Shown one piece after another: positions 62,582-64,000 of a stretch of 64,000 nucleotides of DNA. The stretch spans positions 1 through 64,000 of the forward strand of contig JAJZTS010000008.1 of the NCBI GenBank assembly GCA_021848725.1, in the 5' to 3' direction. Every line of letters begins with the position of its first letter. Within the stretch, counting starts at the first letter, position 1. Below the pieces are notes generated by a model, which was not told the origin of the DNA, did not search any database, and worked only from the letters and a program-made list of their open reading frames with translations. The DNA is from Pseudomonadota bacterium (GTDB lineage Bacteria > Pseudomonadota > Gammaproteobacteria > Burkholderiales > Thiobacillaceae). A program made the translations under genes and the position numbers.

Positions 62582-62623
62582 GCCAACAAAAAAGGCCAGC
62601 GATCGCTGGCCTTTTTTGTTGGC
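62582..62623. terminator. bidirectional intrinsic terminator
   Basis: A perfect 42-bp palindrome: 21-bp arms GCCAACAAAAAAGGCCAGCG(A) and its complement. Read in either direction it gives a GGCCAGCG stem followed by TTTTTT. It lies 13 bp past the lipoprotein stop and 10 bp past the rho stop on the other strand, so it serves both convergent genes. Confidence 0.93.
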
Positions 62624-62633
62624 GCGAGAAGGG

Positions 62634-63893
62634 CTAGCCGCGCCGCATCGAGTCGAAGAAATCGGCGTTCGACTTGGTGGCGCGGATCTTGTCGGCGAGG
62701 AACTCCATTGCCTCCAGGTCATCCATCGGGTACAGCAGTTTGCGCAGCACCCAGATCTTCTGCAGGTTGTCCGACTTGAGAAGCAGCTCTTCCTTGCGGG
62801 TGCCGGAGCGGTTGACATTGATCGCCGGGTAGACCCGCTTCTCGGCCATGCGCCGGTCGAGGTGGATCTCCATATTGCCGGTGCCCTTGAATTCCTCGTA
62901 GATCACGTCGTCCATGCGCGAGCCGGTGTCGACCAGGGCGGTGGCCAGGATGGTCAGCGAGCCGCCTTCCTCGATGTTGCGCGCGGCACCGAAGAAGCGC
63001 TTGGGCTTTTGCAGAGCGTTGGCATCGACGCCGCCGGTGAGCACCTTGCCCGAGGCCGGCACCACGGTGTTATAGGCGCGGGCCAGGCGGGTGATCGAGT
63101 CGAGCAGGATGACCACGTCCTTCTTCGCCTCGATCAGGCGCTTGGCCTTGGCCAGCACCATCTCGGCCACCTGGACGTGCCGGCTGGCCGGTTCGTCGAA
63201 GGTCGAGGCGACCACCTCGCCGCGCACGGTGCGCTGCATCTCGGTCACTTCCTCGGGCCGCTCGTCGATCAGCAGCACGATCAGGGTGACCTCGGGGTGG
63301 TTGCTGACGATGGCGTGGGCGATGTGCTGCATCATCACCGTCTTGCCCGATTTCGGCGGGGCGACGATCAGGCCGCGCGAACCCTTGCCGATCGGCGAGA
63401 TGATGTCGATGATGCGGCCGGTCATGTTCTCCTCGGCCTTGATGTCGCGTTCCAGCTTGAACTGCTCGTTCGGGAACAGCGGCGTCAAGTTCTCGAACAT
63501 GATCTTGTGCTTGAGCGCCTCGGGCGGCTCGCCGTTGACCTTGTCCAGCTTGGTTAGCGCGAAGTAGCGCTCGCCGTCCTTCGGGGTGCGGATCTCGCCC
63601 TCGATGGTGTCGCCGGTGTGCAGGTTGAAGCGGCGGATCTGGCTGGGCGAGACGTAGATGTCGTCCGGGCTGGCCAGGTAGGAGGTGTCCGGCGAGCGCA
63701 GGAAGCCGTAGCCGTCCGGCAGCACCTCCAGGGCGCCGTCGCCGTGGATGCTTTCGCCTTTCTTGGCCTTGTGCTTGAGCAGGGCGAAGATCAGCTCCTG
63801 CTTGCGCATGCGGTTGGCATTGTCGATCTCGCTCGCCTCGGCCATTTCGAGGAGTTGGCTGACGTGCAGTTGTTTCAGTTCGGAAAGATGCAT
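62634..63893 (-). CDS. rho: transcription termination factor Rho
   Basis: 419 residues, the same length as E. coli Rho. The N-terminal helical and cold-shock-like RNA-binding domains (about 1-125, with [25 protein letters not shown] kept in two conserved pieces) lead into the RecA-like ATPase. P-loop APPKSGKT lies at 178-185 with Lys181, Lys184 and Thr185 as in E. coli; [13 protein letters not shown] and the Q/R-loop regions [12 protein letters not shown] are intact. The hexamer ends transcription at C-rich rut sites. Its own transcript stops at an intrinsic terminator. Confidence 0.98.
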   Translation of the reverse strand: MHLSELKQLHVSQLLEMAEASEIDNANRMRKQELIFALLKHKAKKGESIHGDGALEVLPDGYGFLRSPDTSYLASPDDIYVSPSQIRRFNLHTGDTIEGEIRTPKDGERYFALTKLDKVNGEPPEALKHKIMFENLTPLFPNEQFKLERDIKAEENMTGRIIDIISPIGKGSRGLIVAPPKSGKTVMMQHIAHAIVSNHPEVTLIVLLIDERPEEVTEMQRTVRGEVVASTFDEPASRHVQVAEMVLAKAKRLIEAKKDVVILLDSITRLARAYNTVVPASGKVLTGGVDANALQKPKRFFGAARNIEEGGSLTILATALVDTGSRMDDVIYEEFKGTGNMEIHLDRRMAEKRVYPAINVNRSGTRKEELLLKSDNLQKIWVLRKLLYPMDDLEAMEFLADKIRATKSNADFFDSMRRG

Positions 63894-63955
63894 GACGACC
63901 CTGGGACGTACGGAAATGCCGGAAACGGCGGGGAAACGGGGTTTTGGTGGGGAAT

Positions 63956-63979
63956 CGTCCGGCTCGGTCGAGCCGGACG
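63956..63979 (-). promoter_or_regulatory. inverted repeat in the rho leader
   Basis: CGTCCGGCTCG (63956-63966) and CGAGCCGGACG (63969-63979) are perfect 11-bp arms about 63-86 bases upstream of the rho ATG. The transcript could fold into a strong hairpin without a T-run. Between it and the ATG the minus strand is C-rich and G-poor (ATTCCCCACCAAAACCCCG), as expected of a Rho-binding site, which suits the autoregulation known for rho in E. coli. Confidence 0.45.
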
Positions 63980-64000
63980 GGTGAAGACTAGCGAAACTTA

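Overview
The window is a GC-rich, densely packed bacterial chromosome segment. It most resembles a betaproteobacterium of the sulfur-oxidising / chemolithoautotroph kind (Thiobacillus-like or Nitrosomonadales-like). The reasons are the miaB-phoH-ybeY-corC string, the Acidithiobacillus-type gshA followed by gshB, the tkt-gap-pgk-pyk-fba-purC block typical of such organisms, a DUF4936 gene, and a persulfide-sensor-type ArsR regulator with linked rhodanese and glutaredoxin genes. The taxonomic call is inference; no rRNA or RuBisCO gene is present.

Layout. 1-960: a tRNA with anticodon CAT followed by a small AT-richer patch holding an unknown 63-aa gene and a DUF2335 membrane protein. 960-6522: RNA modification and processing genes (miaB, phoH, ybeY), corC, ygfZ, a DUF4936 gene and slmA. 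6615-11992 (minus): moeB-like, an unknown gene, ctpA, envC, gpmI. 12136-19750: a dicysteine ArsR regulator, a TolC/MFP/RND efflux system, then four sulfur/thiol genes (DUF2892, membrane rhodanese, glutaredoxin, thioredoxin 2). 19827-21816: secB, gpsA and, convergent, trmL.

21878-36179 is a complete-looking MSHA-type type IV pilus locus in the order E-G-A-C-D-O-P-Q-I-(PilN-like)-J-K-L-M-N, most genes overlapping by a few bases. 36242-43066: glutathione synthesis (gshA, gshB), apbE, tlpA-like, rlmL and purC, separated by several families of palindromic repeats. 43196-50158 (minus): fba, pyk, pgk, gap and tkt, with intrinsic terminators after fba, gap and tkt. 50382-53955: an inositol-monophosphatase-family enzyme, a redoxin, rsmE and argA. 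53958-60479: two tandem copies of a module made of a PhnD-family periplasmic binding protein and a membrane GGDEF-EAL protein. 60512-63893: the ABC-F protein ybiT, a small lipoprotein and, convergent, rho.

How the parts may work together. The MSHA motor ATPase MshE carries the two-motif MshEN c-di-GMP-binding domain, and the window also encodes two binding-protein/GGDEF-EAL pairs. A plausible circuit is that periplasmic ligands set c-di-GMP levels, which control this pilus. The ArsR/efflux/rhodanese/glutaredoxin stretch looks like a reactive-sulfur response. The most unusual structural signals are the same palindromic repeat inserted in frame inside two unrelated genes (the RND pump and rlmL), REPIN-like composite elements between genes, and two genes whose TAG stop codons lie within a TAGGGTGC repeat.
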